Below are positions 5,608 through 5,724 of a DNA stretch of 5,724 nucleotides, piece after piece. Made by a program: the position numbers and the translations under genes. How positions within the stretch are numbered: position 1 is the stretch's first letter; each line of letters opens with the position of its first letter. This DNA is from Archaeoglobi archaeon (GTDB lineage: Archaea > Halobacteriota > Archaeoglobi > Archaeoglobales > Archaeoglobaceae), in NCBI GenBank assembly GCA_029259455.1, contig JAPDIT010000078.1:1-5724 (forward strand), written 5' to 3'. The notes under the pieces were generated by a model, which worked only from the letters and a program-made list of their open reading frames with translations, made no database searches and had not been told where the DNA came from.

Positions 5608-5724
5608 ATGACAGAAGACGAATTCTGGACTGTAGCCTTAAACTTTGCTAAAGTTGTATCAGAAAAAGCAAAAGGTATGTTCAAAAAGAAAGAGAACTAT
5701 GACGACTGCATCATAGAATACTAT
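5608..5724 (+). CDS. 5' end of an unrecognised gene (partial)
   Basis: ATG at 5608-5610 opens 39 codons to the window edge without a stop, beginning MTEDEFWTVALNFAKVVSEK and continuing AKGMFKKKENYDDCIIEYY. The segment is hydrophilic, with an acidic start, then a Lys-rich stretch and a second acidic patch; there is no signal peptide or membrane helix so far. An AGGAG ribosome site (5601-5605) precedes the ATG with only 2 nt spacing, tighter than usual. An in-frame TAA at 5575-5577, with no other ATG after it, fixes this start. It diverges from gpsA across 147 nt. I do not recognise the family from this fragment. Confidence 0.65.
   Translation, partial: MTEDEFWTVALNFAKVVSEKAKGMFKKKENYDDCIIEYY

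Overview
The window looks like the chromosome of a hyperthermophilic euryarchaeon of the genus Archaeoglobus. Five lines of evidence point there: the gene order (glpK-like, GlpC-like, alkyl-DHAP-synthase-like, YbjQ family, small ORF, gpsA), protein sequences close to my recollection of the A. fulgidus AF0866-AF0871 region, archaeal TATA boxes about 25 nt from start codons, tight ATGA/GTGA gene overlaps, and GGAGGTGA-type ribosome binding sites. The GpsA sequence differs at many positions from the A. fulgidus VC-16 protein as I remember it, so this is probably another strain or species. That placement rests on memory, not on a search.

Layout. Positions 1-119 (+) hold the 3' end of an unrecognised gene that converges on the main cluster. 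The cluster lies on the minus strand. It begins at 5460 with gpsA (NAD(P)H-dependent glycerol-3-phosphate dehydrogenase, 5460-4435). A 29-nt gap with a TATA box follows, then five cistrons, each overlapping the next by 4 nt: a 54-residue two-helix membrane protein (4405-4241), a YbjQ/UPF0145 gene carrying two single-base deletions (4244-3923), an FAD enzyme with alkyl-DHAP-synthase motifs (3926-2589), a GlpC/GlcF-type double-CCG iron-sulfur protein (2592-1609) and an FGGY kinase annotated by homology as glycerol kinase (1612-134). A 147-nt AT-rich divergent intergenic region follows gpsA, and a new plus-strand gene starts at 5608 and runs off the window.

How the genes may work together. GpsA makes sn-glycerol 3-phosphate (G3P) from dihydroxyacetone phosphate, and the kinase could make G3P from glycerol. 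The FAD protein plus iron-sulfur protein resembles a flavin/Fe-S dehydrogenase pair that could re-oxidise G3P and pass electrons to a quinone or another carrier. This is notable because archaeal membrane lipids are built on the opposite enantiomer, glycerol 1-phosphate, so a G3P-centred cluster needs another explanation: catabolism, an electron shuttle, or a non-canonical ether lipid. Two details make the textbook annotations uncertain. The kinase lacks two of the usual glycerol-contacting residues, and the FAD protein carries the His-triad motif of alkyl-DHAP synthases although it sits next to an electron-transfer subunit.

I see no tRNA, rRNA, CRISPR array, insertion sequence or phage signature.
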